Source of the DNA: Armatimonadota bacterium
GTDB lineage: Bacteria > Armatimonadota > Fimbriimonadia > Fimbriimonadales > Fimbriimonadaceae
Assembly (NCBI GenBank): GCA_020161505.1
Contig: JAIUNY010000009.1
Coordinates: forward strand, 1 to 64,000
DNA length: 64,000 bases
Direction: 5' to 3'
Both the position numbers and the translations under genes were made by a program. A model generated the notes under the pieces. It worked only from the letters and a program-made list of their open reading frames with translations. It searched no databases and was not told the origin of the DNA. Shown here piece by piece: positions 7,434 to 15,507 of this stretch; position 1 is the stretch's first letter; each line of letters opens with the position of its first letter.

Positions 7434-8684
7434 TTAGAGGAACATCTCCAGCTTCGTCAGGCCCGGCATCGAAACCGGGGGAACAGGGATGCTCATGTCG
7501 AACGAAAGATCCTTCGGCATCAGCGACTTCGTCGCCAGGGCCTGATCTCGGGTGATTTCTTGGCCCGTATAGGCGGCAAGTCGACCCATGAGCGCGGCAA
7601 GAGTGGATTCGGCAACCTGTCGGCCTTCGTTCAGCAGATTCCCGCTGCGAATGCTTTCGACCAAGTGCTTGTGCTCTTGCACGTACGGGTTGGTGTTCTC
7701 ACCTTCGTATCGGAAGCTGTTTTCACCCCAGATGCGACCGCCGCCATTGCTTTGGCCCTTCGTCCCTTGGATGAACTCACTGACGTTGGCGACCGTGCCA
7801 TCTTGCTGACGGCAGTAGGTGTGCATCACCACGTTGTTCTCAAAATGGAGCTCCGTGGCGAAGTGGTCATAGATATGGCCATACAGAGGATCCGTTCGGG
7901 TCTGTCGACCGCCATGGCTGACCGCCTTGATCGGAAGCTTTTGGCAAGCCCACAGGCACACGTCGATGTTGTGGATGTGCTGCTCGATAATGTGGTCGCC
8001 ACTGATCCAGGTGAAGTAGAGCCAGTTGCGCAGCTGCCATTCCAGATCGCTCATGCCATCCTTGCGGGTCACCGCCCAGAGACCGCCTTGGTTCCAATAG
8101 GCGCGCATGCTGGTGACGTCGCCAATCGCGCCATCGTGGATGCGCTTCATGACTTCGCGGTACTTGAATTCGTGGCGTCGTTGCGTTCCGGCGACAATCG
8201 CCAGACCCTTGTCTTTGGCAAGGTCGGCGAGCTCCATGACTTTTCGGACACCCTCGCCATCGACGGCCACCGGCTTCTCCATAAAGACGTGCTTGCCTGC
8301 CTTGACGGCAGCTTCCAGGTGGATCGGTCGGAAGCACGGCGGAGTCGTGAGAATCACGAGATCCACGCCGGCGTCGAGAACCTTTTTGTACGCGTCTAGC
8401 CCGACAAACATCTTCTCAGGCTTCACGTTCACGCCTTTCGGCTTCCATTCCTGAAGATTCTTGTACGAACTCTCCAGGCGGTCTTGGAACACATCGCCCA
8501 TAGCGACAAGCTCCACGCCTTCACTTGCGGTGAGGGCATCGTTGGCGGCGCCCGTTCCTCGTCCACCACAACCGATCAATCCGATGCGGATGGTTTCTTG
8601 AGGTCGAGCAAAAGCAAAGCTAGGCATCGCGGCACTCAGGCCAGCGGCAGAGGATGCGGCAAGAAAATCACGGCGAGTCATCAT
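7434..8684 (-). CDS. Tat-exported Gfo/Idh/MocA-family oxidoreductase
   Basis: A 416-residue protein with a Tat signal (T-R-R-D-F-L-A-A-S) and then the Rossmann motif I-G-L-I-G-C-G-G-R-G-T-G (about residues 33-44). This is followed by the E-K-P-V-A-V-D-G segment whose Lys is catalytic in this family. The C-terminal part is the usual alpha/beta substrate domain (G-D-H-I-I-E-Q-H-I-H-N-I-D, with a His-rich active site). It would oxidise a sugar or inositol using tightly bound NAD(P). TAGAAT at 8697-8702 is a likely -10 box, with GAGGA before the ATG. The start could be either of two adjacent ATGs (8684 or 8681). Confidence 0.85.
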   Translation of the reverse strand: MMTRRDFLAASSAAGLSAAMPSFAFARPQETIRIGLIGCGGRGTGAANDALTASEGVELVAMGDVFQDRLESSYKNLQEWKPKGVNVKPEKMFVGLDAYKKVLDAGVDLVILTTPPCFRPIHLEAAVKAGKHVFMEKPVAVDGEGVRKVMELADLAKDKGLAIVAGTQRRHEFKYREVMKRIHDGAIGDVTSMRAYWNQGGLWAVTRKDGMSDLEWQLRNWLYFTWISGDHIIEQHIHNIDVCLWACQKLPIKAVSHGGRQTRTDPLYGHIYDHFATELHFENNVVMHTYCRQQDGTVANVSEFIQGTKGQSNGGGRIWGENSFRYEGENTNPYVQEHKHLVESIRSGNLLNEGRQVAESTLAALMGRLAAYTGQEITRDQALATKSLMPKDLSFDMSIPVPPVSMPGLTKLEMFL

Positions 8685-8766
8685 CGTCCTCGGCCTATTC
8701 TAGCCACATCCGGAACCTAAAACGTACGATTTGGGCGAACGTTCTCGTAAATCTGTGTGCAGTCCG

Positions 8767-9540
8767 TTACGGAAGCTCGCAGACCACCCTCATTCCGATC
8801 ATTTCCCCGTTGCTCAGCCACCATTTGCTCTTCGGGATTTGCGCATCGCTTTCTTGCCACGAAGGGTCGTATTTCTCGCGCATTCCAAAGCTGAATTCGT
8901 CTGGCTTGTTGTAGAAATGGCCGCCTTTCACGACCGCAGTCCCATCCGCGGCGATGCTCCATTCCGCCGCGTTGCCGAAGGTATCAAAGAGCCCCCAGGC
9001 ATTTGGCTTTTTCGATCCGGTTTTGTGGGCGACATCATCGGCGTTGTCCCAGTGCCAGGCATAGTCGTCGATCGGCTTCGGCATCTCCTTGGCTCCCGCG
9101 CGCGCCGCGTACTCCCACTCGGCTTCTGTTGGGAGGCGATATTTCTTGCCCGTCTTCTTGCTCAGCCATTCGCAAAACACGATCGCGGATTGGCTGGTCA
9201 TACCGAGAGCCGCGAAGCCCTTATGGCCAAAACCGCGATCCGGCGCGCCATAGGGCTTGCTCGGTCGGGCCTTGATGACAGCGTCGGTTGCCGCTTCCGC
9301 TTGGCTGAGGTCGAGCCGGAGGAAGAAGATGTCGTAGATGTCCCAATGGAGTTCGGTAACCCCGATGGCAAACGGCTTGATCTCCACCTTTTTCCCGCCG
9401 ATCTCGACCGATCCGGCCGGTAGCTTGGCCATCTTGATCACCGGCAGATGCCCGGGGATCTTCTCCTCGAAGGTTTCAACCTTGGCCTGAGCGGCGGGAT
9501 TGGCGAGCAGAGCCCCCATCAAAGCAATCGAAGTCAACAT
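8767..9540 (-). CDS. secreted FGE/SUMF1-fold protein
   Basis: A 257-residue protein with a signal peptide (MLTSIALMGALLANPAAQA) and the formylglycine-generating-enzyme sulfatase-modifying fold. Recognisable segments are V-T-E-L-H-W-D-I-Y, A-I-V-F-C-E-W-L-S-K-K-T-G-K-K-Y-R-L-P-T-E-A-E-W-E-Y-A, N-A-W-G-L-F-D-T-F-G-N-A-A-E-W and the closing M-R-V-V. The typical R-G-G-S before the last strand is K-G-G-H here. Many such secreted proteins are not true FGEs, and the paired active-site cysteines are not seen. Role unknown. It lies 82 bases upstream of the Gfo/Idh gene, same strand. Confidence 0.75.
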   Translation of the reverse strand: MLTSIALMGALLANPAAQAKVETFEEKIPGHLPVIKMAKLPAGSVEIGGKKVEIKPFAIGVTELHWDIYDIFFLRLDLSQAEAATDAVIKARPSKPYGAPDRGFGHKGFAALGMTSQSAIVFCEWLSKKTGKKYRLPTEAEWEYAARAGAKEMPKPIDDYAWHWDNADDVAHKTGSKKPNAWGLFDTFGNAAEWSIAADGTAVVKGGHFYNKPDEFSFGMREKYDPSWQESDAQIPKSKWWLSNGEMIGMRVVCELP

Positions 9541-9603
9541 ATCTCTTCTGAATATTCTGACGAATTTCCGGCTCGCATGCTACGCGTCGGGTACATCTGA
9601 GGC

Positions 9604-10527
9604 GTGATTTCTTCACTCAGTGCACTGGTCATCGGCGCGATGGGGATGACCTCTTCGAGGGAGCTTCGGGAGTTCCGATTCACTGAAGTTCACATGGGGG
9701 GTGCCGTCGAGATTCGCCTCTATGCGGATTCCCAGGAGCGAGCGGAGTCAGCTGCGCGATCTGCCTATCAAAAGATTGCCGATCTTGAACAAATCATGAG
9801 CGACTACCGCCCCTCTAGTGAGGTGCGGCTGAAAACCGCCGAGGCGGCCGAGCGGGAAGTGAAGATTTCGCGCGATCTCGCTGTGGTCTTGCATCGAGCC
9901 CATGAGGTTTCAAGCCTCAGTGACGGGGCATTCGACGTCACCGCGGGCCCCGTCGTCGCTCTCTGGCGAGAGGCCCGCAAGACGCAGGTGTCTCCCCGCT
10001 GGCGCGATCTTTCGGCGGCGTTAGACCTAGTTGATTACAAGTTTGTCCAAGTTTACTTGAATCGATCCGCGCTCCGGGTGACGAAAAGCGGAGTGAAAAT
10101 CGACCTCGGCGGAATCGCCAAAGGGTATGCCTGCGACGAGATGATCCGGGTTCTCTCCCGTGCGGGGATTCGGTCTGCGATGGTGCAAGCGGGAGGTGAT
10201 CTCAAGGTCAGCGGGCCACCGCCTGGCACCAAGGGCTGGCCGATCGAGTTGCCTCACGAATCTGCCCCACGCTTTCTCTCGCATCGAGCCGTCAGCACGA
10301 GCGGAGATACCGAGCAATTCGTCGAGCTGCACGGAAAACGCTATTCTCACATCGTCGACCCTCGCACGGGGTTTGGCGTGACCAACCGGCTGATGGTGAG
10401 CGTCATCGGCGGCTCCGGCCTCTGGACAGACCCCGTCGCCACGGCTGTGTGCGTGATGGGTGAGAAGGAGGGCCGCCAGGCGTTCCGTCGCCAAGGGCTG
10501 GAGATTGTCGTAAGGACGAGCCCGTAG
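9604..10527 (+). CDS. apbE: FAD:protein FMN transferase (ApbE family)
   Basis: A 307-residue protein with a hydrophobic N-terminal segment fitting a signal peptide, without a lipobox Cys. ApbE features are present: the early strand with M-G-G-A-V-E-I-R-L (M-G-T in the classic motif), S-D-Y-R-P-S-S-E-V, D-G-A-F-D-V-T-A-G-P-V, I-D-L-G-G-I-A-K-G-Y, A-G-G-D-L, S-H-I-V-D-P-R-T-G and T-D-P-V-A-T-A. The enzyme attaches FMN to a threonine of extracytoplasmic flavoproteins such as NqrB/RnfG-type subunits. The start is GTG 9604, with the near -10 sequence TACATC six bases upstream. It diverges from the FGE-like gene across 63 bases. Confidence 0.9.
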   Translation: MISSLSALVIGAMGMTSSRELREFRFTEVHMGGAVEIRLYADSQERAESAARSAYQKIADLEQIMSDYRPSSEVRLKTAEAAEREVKISRDLAVVLHRAHEVSSLSDGAFDVTAGPVVALWREARKTQVSPRWRDLSAALDLVDYKFVQVYLNRSALRVTKSGVKIDLGGIAKGYACDEMIRVLSRAGIRSAMVQAGGDLKVSGPPPGTKGWPIELPHESAPRFLSHRAVSTSGDTEQFVELHGKRYSHIVDPRTGFGVTNRLMVSVIGGSGLWTDPVATAVCVMGEKEGRQAFRRQGLEIVVRTSP

Positions 10528-10533
10528 CTGGTT

Positions 10534-10881
10534 CTAAAGGTCGTCGGGAGTCATCAACCGGGGCTCCAGGATGGTCAGCTTCCCAGGCTCGAGGTGGGGA
10601 AGACTAGCGAGAATATGATCCCGCATGGGCAGGAGCCCTCCGAGCGTGAAGGGGTGCACGCGGATGAGAATGATCCCGAACGGGAATTGCGAGAAGTTTT
10701 GCTGGAACTGCATATCGCGATCCCCCGTCATGAAGACTTCAAATCCGGCTTCCGCAGCCGCGCGCAACAGAGCCCCATTCTTGACGCTGAGCCAGCCGAG
10801 CCCTCTCACGGTCTGCACATCGTGTGGCGCCAGGTGACTCGCGAACTTGGGGTCAATGTTCTCGTCGAGCAGGATTTTCAA
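10534..10881 (-). CDS. DUF5615 PIN-like toxin, module A
   Basis: A 115-residue protein typical of the DUF5615 PIN-like family. The N-terminus M-K-I-L-L-D-E-N-I-D carries the first acidic residues, K-N-G-A-L-L-R-A-A lies mid-protein, and M-T-G-D-R-D-M-Q-F-Q-Q carries further acids. PIN-like folds suggest an Mg-dependent RNase. It starts at TTG 10881, overlapping the antitoxin stop as TTGA, so synthesis is coupled to the upstream antitoxin. Three other copies occur in this window (30790, 55190, 55856). It is convergent with apbE with only six bases between the stops. Confidence 0.8.
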   Translation of the reverse strand: MKILLDENIDPKFASHLAPHDVQTVRGLGWLSVKNGALLRAAAEAGFEVFMTGDRDMQFQQNFSQFPFGIILIRVHPFTLGGLLPMRDHILASLPHLEPGKLTILEPRLMTPDDL

Positions 10882-11120
10882 GATGCGGTATCCAGGTTGA
10901 TCAGCTGGCGAGAGGCTTTCGCCAGCCAGCTCAGCACGGCGGCCGTCTGTTCGCTCGTGACTCTCGGGAAGCTTTCATGAAAATCGCTTAACGAAACCCC
11001 CGATTCAAGATGATCCAGGAAGACCCAAAGCGGAACGCGTGTGCCGACAAAGCTCGGAGCTCCACTCATGATTTCTGGGTCTGAAGCGATCACCCCGTCA
11101 AGTTCCTTTGGGATCGTCAT
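10878..11120 (-). CDS. DUF433 antitoxin, module A
   Basis: An 80-residue DUF433 protein: M-T-I-P-K-E-L-D-G-V at the start, then D-P-E-I-M-S-G-A-P-S-F-V-G-T-R-V-P, L-D-H-L-E-S-G-V-S-L and F-P-R-V-T-S-E-Q-T-A-A-V-L-S-W-L. These small helical DNA-binding proteins pair with DUF5615 or VapC-like toxins. The promoter is unusually clear: GGCGTAGAAT, six bases, ATG. The transcript should therefore begin at or next to the start codon with no leader. The same GGCGTAGAAT block precedes module C at 54920-54929. Confidence 0.82.
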   Translation of the reverse strand: MTIPKELDGVIASDPEIMSGAPSFVGTRVPLWVFLDHLESGVSLSDFHESFPRVTSEQTAAVLSWLAKASRQLINLDTAS

Positions 11121-11128
11121 GCCTTTAT
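11113..11128 (-). promoter_or_regulatory. -10 box of the module A antitoxin (leaderless)
   Basis: TAGAAT at 11127-11132 on the minus strand is followed by AAAGGC and then the ATG at 11120. The distance of -10 box to start codon (six bases) predicts a leaderless mRNA. No good -35 box is visible. Coordinates given cover the box-to-start junction. Confidence 0.5.
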
Positions 11129-11180
11129 TCTACGCCAGATACGGCCTGAGTCCGGCCGGGGGCCGCATCTGGCTGCGACC

Positions 11181-12707
11181 TCAACTCAACTCGGCCCGGG
11201 GCCAGTCGGGGTGTTCGGCGAGCCAAGCGTCGAGGAACTCCTCGACCTCCTCGCTTGCATCGACCACATCCGGAACCGGCGAGCCTGCCTCCAAGAACAC
11301 ACGGGCTACCTCGACGTGCCGCCCGACTCCGGCATCCGCCCCCAGATTCCGCGACGCCCAGTAGATCGATCCCCAAGCATCGCCGCCGTAGGCGTTCTTC
11401 TCCGCCCAGTTCGCGCCAAAGTCTAGCAGAAGCTTCGCCATCTCAGGATCACCCGAAAAGGCTGCGTGGTTCAGCGCCGTGCCCAGCGAGGGCTCGCTGG
11501 CATCGGCGGGCCAGCCGGCTTCGAGGAGACGCCGAACCGCGACCAAATCACCGTGTCGAGCAAGCATCGGAAGAACATGCACCGCCTTCCCGGAAAGGGG
11601 TTCGGTCGGGCGATGCGCAGGGCGACCGTTCATCACCGCCAGCACATAAGCCTCTTCCTTCGATCGAGTTGGCTCTTTGCTTGCTCCCTGATGCTGATCA
11701 ATCAAATCCACGACATCGTTGCGATGGAGCCAGATCGCCAGCTCCCGGGCAGAGTTCCCGTGACCATCCTGGCTCGTCGGATCTGCGCCTGCTTCGAGCA
11801 GGAGCCGGAACACCTCGAGAGGGCACTTGCTCTTGAGACCCCAGTGCATCGGCGATTGGTCGTGCCCGCGGGCATTGGGATCGGCGCCGTGATCGAGCAG
11901 TACATGGATGCGCGCTGGGTCGGCGAAGTCGAGAGCCCGGAAAATCACCATCGAAAATGGCTCGGCACCGGCTTTGAGAAGCAATCCCGTGCACCGGGTG
12001 TCGGCAAACTCCATCGAGTGATAAAGCGACTCGTTGTCGTTCGGCTCGGCCCCTCGGGCGAGCAATTCGGCGGTCAGCTCGGGCGAGTTGGCCACTCCGG
12101 CCGCGTAGTACAGCGGCGGCATCGGAACCCCCTCAAACATCGGCGCGCCGCTGGTGCGATTCACCGCGAATCCTCGGTCGAGCAACCATTGAGCGCATGC
12201 CGTGGCGCGCGGAGTTTGCTCCTCCGACAGTCCGGGTAAGGCGCAGGCGACGCACAGCAAATCGACCTCGTACTTGCCATCGGGGGCTGGGTTGAATCGC
12301 TTGAGCGCATCTAGATCCGAACACAACACCGCGCCCAGCGGGCTGTGGTTGGCGAGTTCGGGGCGGAGAGGGATCATTGATCCGGCGCGCTTCGGTTGGG
12401 GGCGCTCCCACCCTTCACCGTGGAGCTTCTTCACAATCTGCCGCGCCCACTCATCGAGCGGAGTCAGCCTCGCGGTTTGCGCCAGGTAAGAGATCTTCAG
12501 GGCCGCCCAGGTCGCGAATCCGTAGTGCTTGGCGATGGCATGCTGCACCTCGGCCAGCTTGGCAGGGGTCGGTTCGGCACCACCGGAGACCTGATTCCAG
12601 ATCTCCATGGCCTCCGATTCGGAGAGGCGAACGCCTTTGAGGAGAGATTTCGCCGCGCGGCGAAGGGTTTCGTAGCTCTCGGGGAGCTTAGCAAAGTTCG
12701 GTTTCAT
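11181..12707 (-). CDS. ankyrin-repeat protein
   Basis: A 508-residue cytoplasmic-looking protein. The first 80 residues form a helical domain ending in the motif A-I-A-K-H-Y-G-F-A-T-W-A-A-L-K, which recurs at the N-terminus of many bacterial ankyrin proteins. About seven to nine ankyrin-like repeats follow. They are recognisable from L-L-A-R-G-A-E-P-N, L-L-D-H-G-A-D-P-N-A-R, L-L-L-E-A-G-A-D-P-T-S-Q-D-G-H-G-N-S-A and L-L-L-D-F-G-A-N-W-A. No catalytic domain is seen, so it is probably a protein-binding scaffold. It is monocistronic, with AGAAG before the ATG. A second ankyrin gene lies at 42540-43313. Confidence 0.85.
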   Translation of the reverse strand: MKPNFAKLPESYETLRRAAKSLLKGVRLSESEAMEIWNQVSGGAEPTPAKLAEVQHAIAKHYGFATWAALKISYLAQTARLTPLDEWARQIVKKLHGEGWERPQPKRAGSMIPLRPELANHSPLGAVLCSDLDALKRFNPAPDGKYEVDLLCVACALPGLSEEQTPRATACAQWLLDRGFAVNRTSGAPMFEGVPMPPLYYAAGVANSPELTAELLARGAEPNDNESLYHSMEFADTRCTGLLLKAGAEPFSMVIFRALDFADPARIHVLLDHGADPNARGHDQSPMHWGLKSKCPLEVFRLLLEAGADPTSQDGHGNSARELAIWLHRNDVVDLIDQHQGASKEPTRSKEEAYVLAVMNGRPAHRPTEPLSGKAVHVLPMLARHGDLVAVRRLLEAGWPADASEPSLGTALNHAAFSGDPEMAKLLLDFGANWAEKNAYGGDAWGSIYWASRNLGADAGVGRHVEVARVFLEAGSPVPDVVDASEEVEEFLDAWLAEHPDWPRAELS

Positions 12708-12870
12708 AGGGTCTTCTCACGATTTCCCATGGGCCTGCAAACACGGGGCGCAGAAGATCCTTCTGACTTTGGCTTTTCAATCCGAGTGAACAACGCTCTT
12801 TCCGCAGGCCGGGCGGCGACTCGGGATCGCCAGAGCTATGATACGCCAATCTCGGCGGATTTGCCACCGG

Positions 12871-13479
12871 TCAGTCGCCGGAAGTCTGGCTATTGGCCCA
12901 CTGCATCGCGGAGTCGATCCCATCGGTCAGCCAGCGCTCGCAGGCGTCCGCGCTCATCGAGACGGATTTGTCGATTGTCGCGCGCTCTTCCGGAGTGAAA
13001 CGACTCAGTACATGGCTGATCGTCTCATCTTGCCCTTTTCCGATCCCGATCCGGATTCTCGGATACTCCTCGGTGCCCAGAAGCTGGATGAGATGTTTGT
13101 GCCCGTTGTGACCGCCGGAACCACCTTTGCCGCGCACCCGCACCCTCCCTGTAGCCAGGTCGAGGTCGTCGGCGACGACGAGAATATCCTCCGGCTTGAT
13201 CCCGTAGTGGTTGGCCAGAGCTTTCACCGCCGTGCCGCTACGATTCATGAAAGTGACAGGTTTGACCAAGAGAACTTCTACTCCTTGGATCAAAAGCTCG
13301 GCAATCATTGCTTGGTGACGGTTGGTTTTGAGCTGGTTCTTCTGCCGCGTCGCGAGCAGATCAACGACATCAAACCCCACGTTGTGCCGTGTCCCTTTGT
13401 ATTCCGCGCCGGGATTCCCAAGGCCGACGATCATCTTTTTGGGATAGAGCTTCGGGGTGTTTTTCTTGAAGAATCCCAT
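12871..13479 (-). CDS. pth: peptidyl-tRNA hydrolase
   Basis: A 202-residue protein with every Pth hallmark: I-V-G-L-G-N-P-G-A-E-Y-K-G-T-R-H-N-V-G (catalytic His in R-H-N), P-V-T-F-M-N-R-S-G, D-D-L-D-L and G-K-G-G-S-G-G-H-N-G-H-K. It releases tRNA from stalled peptidyl-tRNA. There are about 15 extra basic residues at the N-terminus compared with E. coli. GGGAGG upstream of ATG 13479 supports this start, although an internal ATG at residue 16 is possible. It is the last gene of a leftward operon, 12 bases after uppP. Confidence 0.95.
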   Translation of the reverse strand: MGFFKKNTPKLYPKKMIVGLGNPGAEYKGTRHNVGFDVVDLLATRQKNQLKTNRHQAMIAELLIQGVEVLLVKPVTFMNRSGTAVKALANHYGIKPEDILVVADDLDLATGRVRVRGKGGSGGHNGHKHLIQLLGTEEYPRIRIGIGKGQDETISHVLSRFTPEERATIDKSVSMSADACERWLTDGIDSAMQWANSQTSGD

Positions 13480-13491
13480 AGGCGGCCTCCC

Positions 13492-14370
13492 TTATCGCAG
13501 GACAATCAATTGCCGGACGACATCAATGGATTGTGCAACTTCCGTCGTGTCAAATTGAACGATTCCTTGAGTCACCAGCACGACAATCACGGCGGCCAGC
13601 ACTACCCGATAGACAACGAACACCATCGTGCTCTTGGTCTGAAGGAACTTCATCAGGAACGCAATGGCGATCCAGCCACTGATGAACGCGACTCCCGTCG
13701 CGATCAAGGTTGGCATCAGGCCTTCTGAAAGCAGAACATCGCGCTCTTTGATGAGTTTATAGAGCCCCGATGCAAGAACGCTCGGCACGCTCAGGAGGAA
13801 CGAAACCCGCGCCGCCACCGCGCGATCAAACCCGCCAAACAAGCCTCCGGTGATCGTGCACCCGCTTCGGCTTGATCCAGGAATCAGGGCTAAACATTGC
13901 CATAACCCCATGATGACGCCGTCCTTCACCTGGAAGTCTTCAAGGGTTTTGCTCCGCTTTCCTTTGAGATCGGCGATGCCCATGAGGATGCCGAAAAACG
14001 CGAGCGTTCCCGCAACCACAAACGGCGAGCGGAATGCCGTGTCGATCTGCTTCTCCAGGGTCAAGCCGACAATGGCGATCGGCACCGAGCCAGCGATGAT
14101 CCCCCAAGCGAGCTTCCATTCCTGCGTCCCGCGAGCAGAGGAATCGCGCAGACCCTTCGCCCATCCGCCAAGAATCGAGGTCAGATCCTTCCAGAAATAG
14201 AGGAAAACGGCGAGCAGGGTGCCGAGTTGGATGACCGCAGTGAAGCCGGAGCCCGCGTCGTCCCATCCGAAAAGCGCAGGAACCAGATAGACGTGTCCAC
14301 TGCTGCTGATCGGCAGAAACTCGGTCAGGCCCTGCACCAAGCCGAGAATGATCGCTTCAATTACGCCCAC
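13492..14370 (-). CDS. uppP: undecaprenyl-diphosphatase UppP/BacA
   Basis: A 292-residue integral membrane protein with about eight membrane segments. It has both family motifs: Q-G-L-T-E-F-L-P-I-S-S-S-G-H near the N-terminus and L-I-P-G-S-S-R-S-G-C-T-I near residue 170. It dephosphorylates undecaprenyl diphosphate so the lipid carrier can be reused for peptidoglycan and exopolysaccharide. The start overlaps the 3' end of the WecB gene by ten bases, so the two are probably coupled. Its placement with a WecA/MraY-like transferase suits a shared lipid-carrier role. Confidence 0.93.
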   Translation of the reverse strand: MGVIEAIILGLVQGLTEFLPISSSGHVYLVPALFGWDDAGSGFTAVIQLGTLLAVFLYFWKDLTSILGGWAKGLRDSSARGTQEWKLAWGIIAGSVPIAIVGLTLEKQIDTAFRSPFVVAGTLAFFGILMGIADLKGKRSKTLEDFQVKDGVIMGLWQCLALIPGSSRSGCTITGGLFGGFDRAVAARVSFLLSVPSVLASGLYKLIKERDVLLSEGLMPTLIATGVAFISGWIAIAFLMKFLQTKSTMVFVVYRVVLAAVIVVLVTQGIVQFDTTEVAQSIDVVRQLIVLR

Positions 14371-15494
14371 ATCGATACCTCATCGGTTTCGATTCCCAGG
14401 CTGCGCAGGGTGATGTACCGAATCCGGGACGAGGCGAGACCATCGCCGTAGGGACTGACGGCTTTGGCCATCTCGGCATGGGAGGCTGGATCGCTCAACA
14501 AGCGATTGCCCTCGAAAAAGACAACCTCCTCATCCGTGCCGATGAGCTTGGCCGTTCCAGCATCGACCCCCTCGGGGCGCTCGGTCGTGGTGCGCAGAAC
14601 CAGCACGGGAACCCCGAAACTTGGCGCCTCTTCCTGAACTCCGCCGGAGTCGGTGAGGATCAGGTTAGCGCGTTGCATCAGCTTTACGAAGTCTGCGTAA
14701 TCGGGCGGCTCGATCAGGTCGATCCGCTCGTGCCCGCTCAAAATCCCGGTCAAAGTGGCCCGCACATCGGGGTTCCTATGCATCGCGACCACGAGTTTGG
14801 TGTCGGGATGAGTCTCGACAAGGCGCAACGCTGCCCGGGCGATCTGCTCCTGCGGCGCCCCCCAGTTTTCCCGACGGTGGGTGGTGAGCAATACAATCCG
14901 CCCCGCCCAATTCTCGTACCACGACTTCTTATGGATCTGCGCCGTGTGCTTCACCGCGTCGATGCCGGTGTTGCCGGTGACAAACACGCTCGCGGGATCG
15001 ACGTTCTCTCGAAGCAGATTTTTCGCCGACCACTCGGTCGGGGCAAAGTGGAGTTTGGCGAAGAGACCAACCGCGCGACGATTGAACTCCTCCGGAAAAG
15101 GATTCCAAATCGACTCGGTGCGCAATCCAGCCTCGACATGGGCGAAAGGGATTTGTCTATAAAAACTCGCCAGACCTGCCACAAATGTCGTCGTTGTGTC
15201 GCCTTGGGCGAAGACCATATCTGGCTGATGAGCGGCAATCTGCTCATCGAGCCCGGCGAGAATCTTCTGAGTCACGCCGGCAAGAGTCTGACCATGAGTC
15301 ATCACTCCGAGATCAGCATCTGGGGTCAGGCCGAAAGCGGCGAGAGCTTGAGTCAGCATCTCTTTGTGCTGCCCCGTCGAGATCAACACCGTTTCGACCA
15401 CCTCGGAATGCCGCAAAAACTCCGCGACCACCGGGGCACTCTTGATCGCATCGGGGCGGGTGCCCACGACAAACATCACCTTGGGACGACTCAT
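14361..15494 (-). CDS. wecB: non-hydrolysing UDP-N-acetylglucosamine 2-epimerase
   Basis: A 377-residue protein of the WecB family: G-T-R-P-D-A-I-K-S-A-P-V, I-S-T-G-Q-H, V-F-A-Q-G-D-T-T-T-T, H-V-E-A-G-L-R-T, T-T-H-R-R-E-N and L-T-D-S-G-G-V-Q-E-E-A-P. It interconverts UDP-GlcNAc and UDP-ManNAc in the cytoplasm, supplying ManNAc for surface polysaccharides. The length is normal. It lies 13 bases after the WecA/MraY-like gene and overlaps uppP. The usual catalytic acids and His are present, so it should be active. Confidence 0.93.
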   Translation of the reverse strand: MSRPKVMFVVGTRPDAIKSAPVVAEFLRHSEVVETVLISTGQHKEMLTQALAAFGLTPDADLGVMTHGQTLAGVTQKILAGLDEQIAAHQPDMVFAQGDTTTTFVAGLASFYRQIPFAHVEAGLRTESIWNPFPEEFNRRAVGLFAKLHFAPTEWSAKNLLRENVDPASVFVTGNTGIDAVKHTAQIHKKSWYENWAGRIVLLTTHRRENWGAPQEQIARAALRLVETHPDTKLVVAMHRNPDVRATLTGILSGHERIDLIEPPDYADFVKLMQRANLILTDSGGVQEEAPSFGVPVLVLRTTTERPEGVDAGTAKLIGTDEEVVFFEGNRLLSDPASHAEMAKAVSPYGDGLASSRIRYITLRSLGIETDEVSMWA

Positions 15495-15507
15495 GGTTTC
15501 TCGCTTC

